From: an uncultured Collinsella sp.
GTDB taxonomy: Bacteria; Actinomycetota; Coriobacteriia; Coriobacteriales; Coriobacteriaceae
Assembly (NCBI GenBank): GCA_900544725.1
Contig: UQWK01000018.1
Span: forward strand, 1-37,244
Direction of reading: 5' to 3'
Length of the DNA: 37,244 bases
Shown here: in pieces, positions 29,374 through 37,244 of the stretch
How the letters are laid out: each line of letters starts with the position of its first letter
Numbering within the stretch: the first letter of the stretch is position 1
Program-made: the position numbers and the translations under genes
The notes under the pieces: generated by a model
What the model was told of the DNA's origin: nothing
The model's input: the letters and a program-made list of their open reading frames with translations, nothing else
Databases searched by the model: none

Positions 29374-30999
29374 CTACTCCTTATCAAACGAAACGTCGGC
29401 GACGGGAAGCTCAATCGTAAAGACCGAGCCGTGCGGGTCCGCCGCGGCAACCTCTATGCTACCGCCATGCGCCAACGCAATGGAGCGGCAGAGCGAAAGA
29501 CCCAGGCCCACGCTGCGATGGCTGTCGGCAAGACCGTGGTTGGCGGTATAGAACGACTCGAAGATCCGCTCGCGGTCCTCGGACGCAATGCCCGGACCAT
29601 CATCGGCCACCGAGCACGTCACGTGCCCATCGTCGACGCCAATCGAAATCACGATATGCGAGCCTGTGGGCGTATAGGTGATGGCATTGTTCACCAGGTT
29701 CACCACGAGCTGTACCATCAGGCGCGCGTCGACGTTGACGAGCGCCGGCTCATCGCACGCCACCACCTTAAGGTCGTGCTCGCGCACGGCAGGGTTCACG
29801 TGGCGCAGCGCCTCCTCGACGATATCGTCCATGAGCTCGAGCGTAGTCGACAGGCGCATACCGCCACCCTCGAGCTTGGTGATGGCGAGCAGGTTCTCGA
29901 CGGTGGCGTTGAGCCACAGCGCATCCGAGCGAATGGACAGGAGCAGGCCGCGGCGCGTCTGGGCGTCGAGCACGGCGGTGCCGGTCGAGCCCTGGTCGAG
30001 CAGCACGTCGGCATTGCCCGAAATACTGGTGAGCGGCGTACGCAGGTCGTGCGAGATGGAACGCAGCAGGTTGGCGCGCAGCTGCTCATTTTTGGCAAGC
30101 ACCGCCGCTTCCTCGCGGGCCTCCATGGCGCGGGCGCGATCGAGCGCCAGCTCGCCTTCGCTCACGATGGCATCGGCAAGTGCCCGCTCCTCGTGCGTCA
30201 GCACGTCGGGCTCGGCAACGATAGCCAGCACGCCCACCACCGAGGCGGGGTCGCCCGAGCGCACGAAGCCGTCGCCCGTGCGAACCGTCAGGTAGATGCC
30301 ATAAAACGCCGAGCCGCCATAGGTGGCATCGAGCGGCGTACCCACATAGGCGGACGCCGAGAGCCGCGGCGGCATCTGCGGCGCCAGCTCGTGCACCGGC
30401 GCGGCATCGCCCACGGCCGTGTATGTCGCACGCGGCAGCAGGTCATCGCCCTCGGCGTCGGCGCCGTACCACACGACCGGACGGCCCGAAAGACGCGCCA
30501 GCTGCGTGGCCATAGCGTGAACGATCTGCTGCTGATCGGCGCAGCGCTGCAACATGCGGTTGGTCTCGAGCACCATATGCGTGCGGCGGTCGCTGGCGGC
30601 TGCCTGTGCCAGGGCGCGGCGCAGGGCCAACGCAATCGAGCTCGACACAAGCGAGACCACGAACATGATGAAGAACATGCCGGGATAGACGCGGTCGATA
30701 AGCGACAGCGAGTAGCGCGGGTCGACAAACAAGAAGTTGTAGAGCGCCACGGCGGCAGCCGAGCTCAGCAAGCAATACAGGCGACTCCAGGTAAAGAATG
30801 CGCACAGCTGAACGGCGAACACATAGACGATCATGATGCTCGGCGCGAGACCCGGATGGTCGAGCAGCGCGCCCACAATCGTCGCCGCGACCAGCAGCCC
30901 CACCGATACACAGGCGTCATACAGAGGAGTGCGGCGCGTCAGCGTTGTGCGCCGCCACCAAAAGCTATCGGCAATATCGCCGTCCGTACGGACGTCCAT
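29374..30999 (-). CDS. kdpD: Short KdpD-like sensor histidine kinase
   Basis: This 541-residue membrane kinase corresponds to the C-terminal two-thirds of KdpD. Four DUF4118-type membrane helices (about 28-130) are followed by a GAF-like region (about 145-290). The HisKA box is SISHDLRTPLTSISG, with His317, and the ATPase has NLVNNAITYTP and DDGPGIAS/GLGLSLC. The N-terminal KdpD cytosolic domain and the Usp domain of full-length KdpD (about 890 residues) are absent, so the inputs known for those domains are missing. The start ATG is immediately preceded by a GA-rich tract (GAGAGGGGCGGGGC), and no longer in-frame extension is visible. It phosphorylates the adjacent KdpE. Confidence 0.9.
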   Translation of the reverse strand: MDVRTDGDIADSFWWRRTTLTRRTPLYDACVSVGLLVAATIVGALLDHPGLAPSIMIVYVFAVQLCAFFTWSRLYCLLSSAAAVALYNFLFVDPRYSLSLIDRVYPGMFFIMFVVSLVSSSIALALRRALAQAAASDRRTHMVLETNRMLQRCADQQQIVHAMATQLARLSGRPVVWYGADAEGDDLLPRATYTAVGDAAPVHELAPQMPPRLSASAYVGTPLDATYGGSAFYGIYLTVRTGDGFVRSGDPASVVGVLAIVAEPDVLTHEERALADAIVSEGELALDRARAMEAREEAAVLAKNEQLRANLLRSISHDLRTPLTSISGNADVLLDQGSTGTAVLDAQTRRGLLLSIRSDALWLNATVENLLAITKLEGGGMRLSTTLELMDDIVEEALRHVNPAVREHDLKVVACDEPALVNVDARLMVQLVVNLVNNAITYTPTGSHIVISIGVDDGHVTCSVADDGPGIASEDRERIFESFYTANHGLADSHRSVGLGLSLCRSIALAHGGSIEVAAADPHGSVFTIELPVADVSFDKE

Positions 31000-31027
31000 C
31001 AGCGCCCCGCCCCTCTCTCAAAAACAA

Positions 31028-31066
31028 AAACCACCACAAAGGGGACAGGCACCTTTGTGGTGGTTT
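31028..31066. repeat. REP-like palindrome with GGACAGGCA loop
   Basis: AAACCACCACAAAGG (31028-31042) and CCTTTGTGGTGGTTT (31052-31066) pair perfectly around GGACAGGCA. A further TTGTGGTGGTT follows at 31070. The loop resembles the cores of the other REP-like copies. It lies between the small membrane protein and kdpD genes. Confidence 0.7.
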
Positions 31067-31112
31067 CCCTTGTGGTGGTTCTAAGTGTAAAGCCTTCTAC
31101 GACCGGCAGCCG

Positions 31113-31307
31113 CTAGACAAACAGCACGTGCGCGAGCAGTGCGCACATGCACACCGCTCCAAATACCAGTGCCACGATCGAAATCACGCGATCGGCCATG
31201 TCCATGTTGGCACGATTCGTAAAGAACCGATCTTCGGCGGCGTCGACGCGCGCCTCACGCACCATTTCGACCACCGCCTCGCGGCCATCGAGCGCCTTTG
31301 TATCCAT
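31113..31307 (-). CDS. 64-residue single-pass membrane protein
   Basis: This small protein begins MDTKALDGREAVVEMVREARVDAAEDRFF, an amphipathic charged helix, and ends with one hydrophobic helix (VISIVALVFGAVCMCALLAHVLFV). The strong GGGGAGGC at 31312-31319 fixes the start at 31307; 11 upstream codons lack a site. It lies 60 bases after kup and 113 bases before kdpD, all on the minus strand. Small membrane peptides near potassium transporters (such as KdpF) often stabilise or regulate them, so a role with Kup or KdpD is possible. There is no homology evidence. Confidence 0.7.
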   Translation of the reverse strand: MDTKALDGREAVVEMVREARVDAAEDRFFTNRANMDMADRVISIVALVFGAVCMCALLAHVLFV

Positions 31308-31367
31308 GTTTGCCTCCCCAGCCTCATGCTTATCCATCAAAAGCCAACTCTGTGTAGCCGCCGACGT

Positions 31368-33395
31368 CTACGGTCGCTCGTTGGGAGCCAGGCGCTGCAT
31401 CTTATTCACGGCCTTGAACTTGGTGAACAGCGGCACGTACTCAAAGCTCACGTTGGAGTTCTCCAGGCCGTACCAGCGTGCAGGCGTGCCGGCGGCGCGA
31501 CGAATGATGTACTTGAGCGTGATGGCCGTACGCTCGCTGGGCTCCACATCGCTTTCGGGCGCCAGAAGCTTACGGATCAGGACGAACTTGAACGTGCCGA
31601 TGTTACCCGGATCCTTGTAGACCGAGTAGTCATGCGTCTGCGGCGGCAGCTCGCCGGTGGCAGCCAGGTCCTGAACAACCTGACGCAGGTAGGCATTGAC
31701 GCGCTGGTTGATCTTGTAGCCCAGGTACAGATGCACGCGGAACACGTAGTCGGTGCCGAACGTCTCGACCGAATAGGCAAAGGTATGCGGCTCGTCCATG
31801 GTCTCGACATTCACGAACCACCAGGCGCGGGCGCGCTTGGGATGCTTGTCCAAGATCGAATAGACGATATCGCGGTCGATGTAGTCGGTATGGGTGTCCT
31901 TGGTCAGGTACACGACGTTGTCGCTCATGCGCTCGTAACGGTCGTCGTCACGCAGGCGCTTGAGCTGCGGCAGGTAGCTGCGCAGCGGCAGCAGCGTAAA
32001 CTGGCGCTGCTCGACCGCCGTGCCGTTGTACCAGCACACCATAATGCCCATGATGAGTGCAGCCATGAGAATGGTGAAGTAACCGCCGTGGAAGAACTTG
32101 GTGAGCGAGCTCACGAAGAAGAAGCCTTCGAGCAAAAGGAAGAAGGCCGCGAAGATCCACGGAGCAACCTTGAGCTTGCGCTCCTCATGCAGGTAGAAGA
32201 AGAGCAGCAGCGTGGTGCACATCATAGTCAGCGTAATGGCAAGGCCGTAGGCGGCTTCCATATGCGCCGAGTTCTGGAACAGCAGCACCACGATGACGCA
32301 GCCCACGAGCATGACGTTGTTGACCATGGGGATGTAGAGCTGGCCCTTGGTCTCGGCAGGGTAGAAGACCTGCATGTGCGGCATAAGGTCCAGACGGCTG
32401 GCCTCGGACACCAGCGAGAATGCGCCGGTGATGAGCGCCTGCGAGGCGATGATGGCCGCAACGGTGGAAAGGCCTACGGCAAACGGGCGCAGGCCCGGGG
32501 CGAGCATCTGGTAGAACGGGTTGAGGTCGGCAATGCCCATGAGCTCGGGGTTGGCAGCGTTGTTCATAAGCCAAGCGCCCTGGCCCATATAGGAAAGCAG
32601 CAGGCAGCACTTAACGAACGGCCAGGTGGCGTAGATGTTGCCGCGGCCGACGTGGCCCATGTCGGAGTAGAGCGCCTCGGCACCGGTGGTGGCGAGGAAG
32701 CAGCTGCCCAGAATCATGATACCCGCGTGGTTGTTGGGGCTCAGCAAAAAGGCGATGCCGCGCACCGGGTTGAGGCACAGCAGCACGGCGGGGTGCTGGA
32801 AGACAAAAAACAGACCCGTGCCGCCCAGGAACAGGAACCACAGCGTCATGATGGGGCCAAAGGCGTGACCGATCTTGGCCGTACCGATGCGTTGCACCAA
32901 AAAGAGCGCGATGATGATGGCGAGCGTAATGGCGACGACGCGGCCCTGGTCATCGCCCAGCACGGCATGGACCGCCGGGATGGTGCGCAGGCCCTCGATG
33001 GCCGTGGTAACGGTAACGGCCGGCGTCAGGATGCCGTCGGCGAGCAGCGCGGCGCCACCCAGCATGGCGGGGATGATAAGCCACTTGCCACAGCGCTTGA
33101 CCAGGCTGTACAGGGCAAAGATGCCGCCCTCACCATGGTTATCGGCGCGCAGCGAGATGAGCACATACTTGATGGTGGTCAGCAGCGTGACCGTCCACAC
33201 GACAAGGGAGAGCGCGCCAAGCACGAACTCCTCCGTCACGCTTCCGATGCCGCCGTTGCCGGCAACGAGCGCCTTGGTTACATACATAGGGCTGGTGCCG
33301 ATATCGCCGTACACCACGCCCAGCGTGACGAGCATCGCCGAGATGCTCACAGGAATCGCAGCGTGCGAGGCTGCCTCCTTGGCCTTTTGTTCCAT
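31368..33395 (-). CDS. kup: Kup potassium uptake transporter
   Basis: This 675-residue KUP/HAK/KT-family proton-coupled potassium importer has about 12 membrane helices in the first 440 residues and a 220-residue cytoplasmic tail. Diagnostic motifs are GVVYGDIGTSPMY at helix 1, ADNHGEGGIFALYSL, GGAALLADGILTPAVTV, and the mid-protein GAEALYSDMGHVGRGNI. The start is the ATG with GGGAGGAAA about ten bases upstream; the frame is open only six codons further. It is transcribed towards the small membrane protein and the kdpDE-like pair, suggesting a potassium-sensing operon. A TATAAT lies about 36 bases upstream. Confidence 0.95.
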   Translation of the reverse strand: MEQKAKEAASHAAIPVSISAMLVTLGVVYGDIGTSPMYVTKALVAGNGGIGSVTEEFVLGALSLVVWTVTLLTTIKYVLISLRADNHGEGGIFALYSLVKRCGKWLIIPAMLGGAALLADGILTPAVTVTTAIEGLRTIPAVHAVLGDDQGRVVAITLAIIIALFLVQRIGTAKIGHAFGPIMTLWFLFLGGTGLFFVFQHPAVLLCLNPVRGIAFLLSPNNHAGIMILGSCFLATTGAEALYSDMGHVGRGNIYATWPFVKCCLLLSYMGQGAWLMNNAANPELMGIADLNPFYQMLAPGLRPFAVGLSTVAAIIASQALITGAFSLVSEASRLDLMPHMQVFYPAETKGQLYIPMVNNVMLVGCVIVVLLFQNSAHMEAAYGLAITLTMMCTTLLLFFYLHEERKLKVAPWIFAAFFLLLEGFFFVSSLTKFFHGGYFTILMAALIMGIMVCWYNGTAVEQRQFTLLPLRSYLPQLKRLRDDDRYERMSDNVVYLTKDTHTDYIDRDIVYSILDKHPKRARAWWFVNVETMDEPHTFAYSVETFGTDYVFRVHLYLGYKINQRVNAYLRQVVQDLAATGELPPQTHDYSVYKDPGNIGTFKFVLIRKLLAPESDVEPSERTAITLKYIIRRAAGTPARWYGLENSNVSFEYVPLFTKFKAVNKMQRLAPNERP

Positions 33396-33430
33396 AAGCC
33401 GGTTTCCTCCCAACTTTAATGTTCGAAGGA

Positions 33431-33436
33431 ATTATA
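33431..33436 (-). promoter_or_regulatory. -10 box of the kup gene
   Basis: On the minus strand TATAAT lies 35 bases before the kup start. Upstream at 16-17 bases only ATTCAA-type sequence serves as -35. No riboswitch fold is seen in the 160-base gap. Confidence 0.6.
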
Positions 33437-33519
33437 GGTAATCGGCCCATGTTTGAATGGCACTGTTTTCCCAGCTAAATAAACATTTATACGGCCTTTA
33501 GGCCACCGCGGCGATATGA

Positions 33520-33552
33520 AATGTAACAAAGGGACTGCCCCTTTGTCACATT
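33520..33552. repeat. REP-like palindrome, copy 3
   Basis: AATGTAACAAAGGG (33520-33533) pairs with CCCTTTGTCACATT (33539-33552) with one mismatch around ACTGC. It abuts the stop codon of the nitroreductase gene and stands upstream of kup, the genes being arranged head to tail on the minus strand. Confidence 0.75.
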
Positions 33553-33554
33553 CG

Positions 33555-34430
33555 TCATTTTCCAAGCCAGTTTTTGAACCACCATTCCATGGATCGGCTC
33601 ATCTCGGCCATAAAGGGACTCGTGTGCTTGCGGGTATAGATGTCCACGACGCGCTCCCCCACCTCGCGGGCATGCGGACGGAACATTGCGTCCATCTCGG
33701 CCACCTGCGCGTCCATGGTCGCGGCATCCGCGCGGCAGTAGCGCTCCTCGTGCACCAGGTTCACCACGGGGTGCGCAATGGCCGGACGCTCCTTACGGGG
33801 CGTGCCGATGATGAGCATCGACAGCGGCATGGTATAGGGCGGCAGATCGAGCAGCTCGGCAACTTCCTCGGCGTTCTCCACGATGTCGCCAATGTAGCAG
33901 CTTCCCAGCCCCAGGGCCTCGGCGGCAACCACGGCGTTTTGCGCGGCGATCACGGCGTCCTGGGCCGCGATGGCAAAGTCGCCCAAACCCGGCGCGCGGC
34001 GGGGCGCCTTGCCCGTGCGCTCGACAAACTCGGGCTCAAAGCAGCCCACGTGCTCAAACAGATCGATCCACTTTGCATAATCGACCACAAATATGAGTGC
34101 CCAGGGCGCCTTGGCGATCATGGGCTGGTGGTCGCACAGGTCGGCCAGACGGTCCAGCGTAGCCTGCTCGCGAATGCTCACGATGGAATACATCATCATG
34201 GCGCCCGCCGACGGTGCGCGACTCGCCGCGTGCAGAATCGCCGCCCGCTGCTCGTCGGTCACCGCCACGGGGCGGTCGTCGTCATCACGCGCGAAGGCAC
34301 GCGTGGACGAGCGGTGCTCCAAGATGTCCAGCACCGCGTTACCCGTAGTCTCGACCGGATAACCGTTCGCATCCACGCCCTTAGCTCCGCCGCAGTACTC
34401 GGCACCCGTCATACAAACCTGCTCGTTCAT
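33555..34430 (-). CDS. Nitroreductase-family FMN oxidoreductase
   Basis: This 291-residue enzyme has the nitroreductase fold, which uses FMN and NAD(P)H to reduce nitro compounds, quinones or flavins as a homodimer. HRSSTRAFARDD (the Arg-Ser-x-Arg phosphate-binding loop), AASRAPSAGAMMMYSIVSI, AAQNAVVAAEALGLGSCYIGDI and LSMLIIGTPRKERP match family positions. A C-terminal extension of about 70 residues carries MEWWFKNWLGK at its end. GAGGGTAGGG precedes the ATG. It is longer than minimal nitroreductases (about 200) and resembles the NfsA-like size class. Substrate is not known. It shares a 213-base divergent control region with the LTA-synthase-like gene. Confidence 0.9.
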   Translation of the reverse strand: MNEQVCMTGAEYCGGAKGVDANGYPVETTGNAVLDILEHRSSTRAFARDDDDRPVAVTDEQRAAILHAASRAPSAGAMMMYSIVSIREQATLDRLADLCDHQPMIAKAPWALIFVVDYAKWIDLFEHVGCFEPEFVERTGKAPRRAPGLGDFAIAAQDAVIAAQNAVVAAEALGLGSCYIGDIVENAEEVAELLDLPPYTMPLSMLIIGTPRKERPAIAHPVVNLVHEERYCRADAATMDAQVAEMDAMFRPHAREVGERVVDIYTRKHTSPFMAEMSRSMEWWFKNWLGK

Positions 34431-34643
34431 CGCCCTACCCTCGCCAATTCTTTAAGAAGCCTTTACGTTTCCGTGTAATTCCCGTCCATTATCGCGCAGG
34501 TCGCCACTACATTGCGCCACACCGCCACACGTGCGCGTTAATATGGCTGGTTGTTGTGCGCAGCCCGCAAATGCAGCGCATATCTTGGTAACAATCGGGT
34601 AAACCCCCGCTTTCGTAGGTTTTAGTTTGTGAGGAGTCTCAGC

Positions 34644-36944
34644 ATGTTCGCTGCCGCCATCTCGCTCGTCGGTCTTGCGGCGACCGTCTACCTTGTCTTG
34701 CGCGAGGCCAAGGCCATTCGCGCTCAGTCGGGCACCGTCACCAAGGGCGCCTTCGCCTGGAGCGTCGCCTTTGGCCTGTTCCAGCTCTTTTTGACCGTCT
34801 GGGGCGCTATTGGCCTCGTCGCGCAAAACGAGCCGCTCGCCTTTGTGATGCTCATCCTGACCAATGCCATCCTCACCAGCTGCGCTTGGGCCAGCATCGC
34901 CCGCGACCGCATCGCCCCGCGCGTCTTTGCGTTCGCCGCGCCCGACGCCCCCGCTCCCACCGGCAAGCTCGCCCGCCTGCGCGGCGCCTTTGTGGGCAAA
35001 CCGCTCGTCGCCGCCGTCTTGTGCCTGCTGCTCGCCGGCGTCTTTGCGCTGCTGGGCATGGAGGTCTCGTCCAACCACGACTTTACCTGGGTCTACCCCC
35101 TGTGCATCCTGCTCGAGTGGGCCATCATCACCACGCTCATGGTCGGCCTGTTCTTCCTGTTCCAGCGCCACGGCGCGGCTCCCGCGGTCCTGGCCTTTGC
35201 CCTCTTTGTCCTGGGCATTGCCGAGTTCTTCGTCATCACGTTTAAATCCATGCCCATCCAGCCGGGTGACCTTTCGGCCATCTCCACTGCCGCCGCGGTC
35301 GCCGGCACCGGCTACACCTTCTCGATCTCGCTGTTCTGCGTGCTGTCCATGGGCTTTACCGCCATCGCCATGCTGCTGTGCGAGTACGCCGGCCTGGTCG
35401 CGCCGCATCGCCAGAAGGGCGCCGCCAACGCCAAGCGCATGCTGCTCACCAATCTGCTCGTCGCCGTGCTGTGCCTGGGCGGCGTGACCGCGCACGTCAC
35501 GCTCATCGACTACTACAACACCCTCGGCATCACCGTCTACACCTGGCGCCCGCTCGAGAGCTACTGGCGCGAGGGCTACCTGCCCGCCTTTATTAGTGCG
35601 GCGCAGTCCATCAAGCCGCCCAAACCCGCCGACTACTCCGTCGACGATGCCAAGGCCACGCTCAAAAAGTACGCCAAGGCCTACGACAAGTCCGACGCGG
35701 CCAAGAGCGACGAGCGCGCCGCCGCAAAGGAGCAGTTCGATAGCGAGAAGCCCACGGTCATCGCCATCATGAACGAGACCTTCTCAGACCTTTCGATCTA
35801 CCAGAACATGCGCGCCGGCTACGAAGGCCCGCAGTACTTTAAGAACCTGTCCAACTGCCTCAGCCGCGGCAAGCTCTACGTGAGCGCCTACGGCGGCGGC
35901 ACCGCCAATACCGAGTTTGAGTTTATGACCGGCAACTCCATGGCCAACCTGGGCTCGGGCGTGTATCCGTACACCATCTACAACATGGAGACGACCGGGA
36001 ACCTGGCAGAGCAGTTCAAGTCGCTCGGATATTCCACCACGGCCATGCACCCCAACCACGCCACCAACTGGAACCGCGAAAACGTCTATAAGGACTTTGG
36101 CTTTGACCAGTTCCTGTCCATCAACGATTTCCAGGGCGCCGATACCCTGCGCGGGATGGTGACCGACCAGGCTACCTACGACAAGATTCTTGAGCTGCTC
36201 GACCAGAACGCCGATCCGCAGTTTATCTTCGACGTGACCATGCAGAACCACTCGGGCTACGACACGGGCCTGCTGCCGGCCGACAAGCAGATGCACCTGA
36301 ACATCGACACGACCGACCTGGACACCAAGACCGTCGAGGACGGCACACTGTCCGATGTCGACGAGTACGTCTCGTGCATCGAGCAGTCCGACCAGGCGCT
36401 GCGCTACTTCCTTAACGCCTTGAGCAAGCTCGACCGCAAGGTGGTCGTGGTGTTCTGGGGCGATCACCAGCCGTTCTTCCCGTCCAAGTTCAACGATAAG
36501 TGGTTTACCGGCGAGGACGATGCCACGCACCAGGAACGTCTGTGGCAGACCGACTACATCATCTGGGCTAACTACGACGTTGCCGGTTGCGACCAAACGA
36601 GCGAGGTCGACGACCTGTCCACCAACTACCTGTCCACGCAGCTGATGCAGCTGATCGGTGCCCCGCTTTCCGACTATCAGAAGGCGCACATGACGCTGCG
36701 CGAGTCACTGCCCGCCATCAACTCCGTGGGCTACGAGGACGCCAGCCTGCGTTGGGCACTCTCCTCCAACGTCACCGGCGACGACGCCGCAGCAGCAGCC
36801 GCCACCAAGGCGCGCGAGGATTACGCCAAGATGCAGTACTACGAGATGTTCCGCGACGGCAAGAACGTGTACACCGAGCACTTCCAGACCGAGGCCAACG
36901 AGACCGACCCCAACCTGGCACCGGGTACGACCAAGATCAAGTAA
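34644..36944 (+). CDS. LTA-synthase-family membrane sulfatase/phosphotransferase
   Basis: This 766-residue protein has about six membrane helices in the first 290 residues and an extracytoplasmic alkaline-phosphatase-like domain (about 365-690). Catalytic-site features of LtaS-type enzymes are present: Glu378 (IMNETFSD), nucleophile Thr420 in GGGTANTEFEFMTGNSM and metal ligands Asp607-His608 in WGDHQPFF. Family members transfer glycerol phosphate or other phospho-groups to cell-surface polymers; the exact product here is unknown. A Lys/Asp-rich linker (DDAKATLKKYAKAYDKSDAAKSDE) joins the halves. GAGGAG lies seven bases before the ATG at 34644; a GTG 15 bases upstream overlaps that site and is less likely. 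Long-stem element copy 4 follows the stop. Confidence 0.92.
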   Translation: MFAAAISLVGLAATVYLVLREAKAIRAQSGTVTKGAFAWSVAFGLFQLFLTVWGAIGLVAQNEPLAFVMLILTNAILTSCAWASIARDRIAPRVFAFAAPDAPAPTGKLARLRGAFVGKPLVAAVLCLLLAGVFALLGMEVSSNHDFTWVYPLCILLEWAIITTLMVGLFFLFQRHGAAPAVLAFALFVLGIAEFFVITFKSMPIQPGDLSAISTAAAVAGTGYTFSISLFCVLSMGFTAIAMLLCEYAGLVAPHRQKGAANAKRMLLTNLLVAVLCLGGVTAHVTLIDYYNTLGITVYTWRPLESYWREGYLPAFISAAQSIKPPKPADYSVDDAKATLKKYAKAYDKSDAAKSDERAAAKEQFDSEKPTVIAIMNETFSDLSIYQNMRAGYEGPQYFKNLSNCLSRGKLYVSAYGGGTANTEFEFMTGNSMANLGSGVYPYTIYNMETTGNLAEQFKSLGYSTTAMHPNHATNWNRENVYKDFGFDQFLSINDFQGADTLRGMVTDQATYDKILELLDQNADPQFIFDVTMQNHSGYDTGLLPADKQMHLNIDTTDLDTKTVEDGTLSDVDEYVSCIEQSDQALRYFLNALSKLDRKVVVVFWGDHQPFFPSKFNDKWFTGEDDATHQERLWQTDYIIWANYDVAGCDQTSEVDDLSTNYLSTQLMQLIGAPLSDYQKAHMTLRESLPAINSVGYEDASLRWALSSNVTGDDAAAAAATKAREDYAKMQYYEMFRDGKNVYTEHFQTEANETDPNLAPGTTKIK

Positions 36945-36964
36945 CGGCGCGTCTTAACTGGTTC

Positions 36965-37093
36965 GTCTGCCCGGCGGCGCGGAATGTAAGGTTCCCTGCT
37001 CGGACAGTCCTGCTCGCACGGAGAGCACATTAAGTGCTCTCCGGCTCGTGCGGAACTCGCGATGAACCTTACATTCCGCGTCGCCGGGCAGAC
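36965..37093 (+). ncRNA. Long-stem 3'-UTR element, copy 4 (expanded tip)
   Basis: Arms 36965-36994 and 37064-37093 pair in 29 of 30 positions and have no sequence in common with the other copies. The core begins TGCTCGGACAGTCCTGCTCGC and ends GCGGAACTCGCG, matching the consensus TGCTC..ACA.TC..GCT and GCG.AACT.CGC. Instead of a small loop the tip carries its own 10-bp hairpin (CGGAGAGCAC, loop ATTAA, 37019-37043). It starts 20 bases after the sulfatase stop codon. Confidence 0.65.
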
Positions 37094-37149
37094 GCCTCGG
37101 TGTTGAAGCGCGGCTTGTCATGGGGGCACCTGCTGAACATATATAAGTT

Positions 37150-37179
37150 GAAGGCCACGTTATGTGGCCTTCTTTGTTT
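37150..37179 (+). terminator. Intrinsic terminator of the sulfatase gene
   Basis: GAAGGCCAC and GTGGCCTTC form a 9-bp stem around GTTAT, followed by TTTGTTT. It is separated from element copy 4 by 56 bases. Nothing is recognised between it and the window end. Confidence 0.88.
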
Positions 37180-37244
37180 GCGGAAAGTGGGGACCTCGGA
37201 CGATTTTCCGGACCATGCCCCGGCGCTACGCCGCATGGCCCCTC

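Noticed and set aside
29308..33419. Long plus-strand open frames opposite kdpD and kup
   Set aside because: They are shadows of well-supported genes, rich in His/Arg/Gly as expected for antisense of GC-rich membrane-protein genes.
33396..33554. c-di-AMP (ydaO) riboswitch upstream of kup
   Set aside because: Only about 160 bases are available, with a TATAAT about 35 bases from the start codon; no ydaO-like fold or conserved bases are seen.

Overview
The window looks like a chromosomal segment of a Coriobacteriia (Actinomycetota) gut bacterium, most likely Collinsella or a close relative. This is inferred from the high-GC codon usage, purine-rich Shine-Dalgarno sites, paired MarR-controlled ABC exporters, an LTA-synthase-type sulfatase and Kup/KdpDE, and from general familiarity with such genomes. 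No rRNA, tRNA, CRISPR array, prophage or complete insertion sequence was seen.

Layout. 43-5196: an aldose-1-epimerase-like protein, an acidic single-pass membrane protein, an MFS exporter, a low-molecular-weight tyrosine phosphatase, a Cys-rich small protein and a pyridoxamine kinase. 5197-14580: two tandem paralogous MarR-ABC-ABC drug-exporter-type operons. In both, the two ABC genes overlap by the same eight bases (ATGAGTAA), and both end in a long hairpin plus a strong terminator. 14581-16835: a small accessory patch with a Phd/RelE-type toxin-antitoxin pair, a lower-GC Tat-type lipoprotein gene, homopolymer tracts, an inverted scrap of an ABC-exporter 3' end and another long hairpin. 16836-21369: a LysR regulator divergent from an SDR / OFA-type MFS / Gfo-Idh-MocA catabolic cluster. 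21430-28561: Tex, a transaldolase-family enzyme, a Cof-type HAD phosphatase and a two-domain RlmKL 23S rRNA methyltransferase whose RlmL half has lost its catalytic motifs. 28656-34430: a potassium module (KdpE, a short KdpD, a 64-residue membrane peptide and Kup) and a nitroreductase. 34644-36944: an LTA-synthase-family membrane sulfatase. From 37180 to the end nothing recognisable is seen.

The most interesting signal is non-coding. Four plus-strand copies (9882-9987, 14401-14507, 16606-16701, 36965-37093) and one divergent minus-strand copy (24100-24171) of a long-stem element sit just after stop codons or gene remnants. The four plus-strand copies are each followed by a separate intrinsic terminator. 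The inner core (TGCTC..ACA.TC ... AACT.CGCG) is conserved while the 30-35 bp outer arms differ completely between copies yet remain self-complementary. That is the pattern expected of a structured RNA or a DNA-hairpin element, not of a simple sequence repeat. Two of the five copies lie beside a duplicated scrap of a gene 3' end. Several further palindromic elements (1971, 3925, 5396, 21430, 23835, 28567) and a REP-like family with a GGGACTGTCCC-type core (2056, 20161, 31028, 33520) fill most intergenic gaps, so the intergenic space is unusually rich in inverted repeats.
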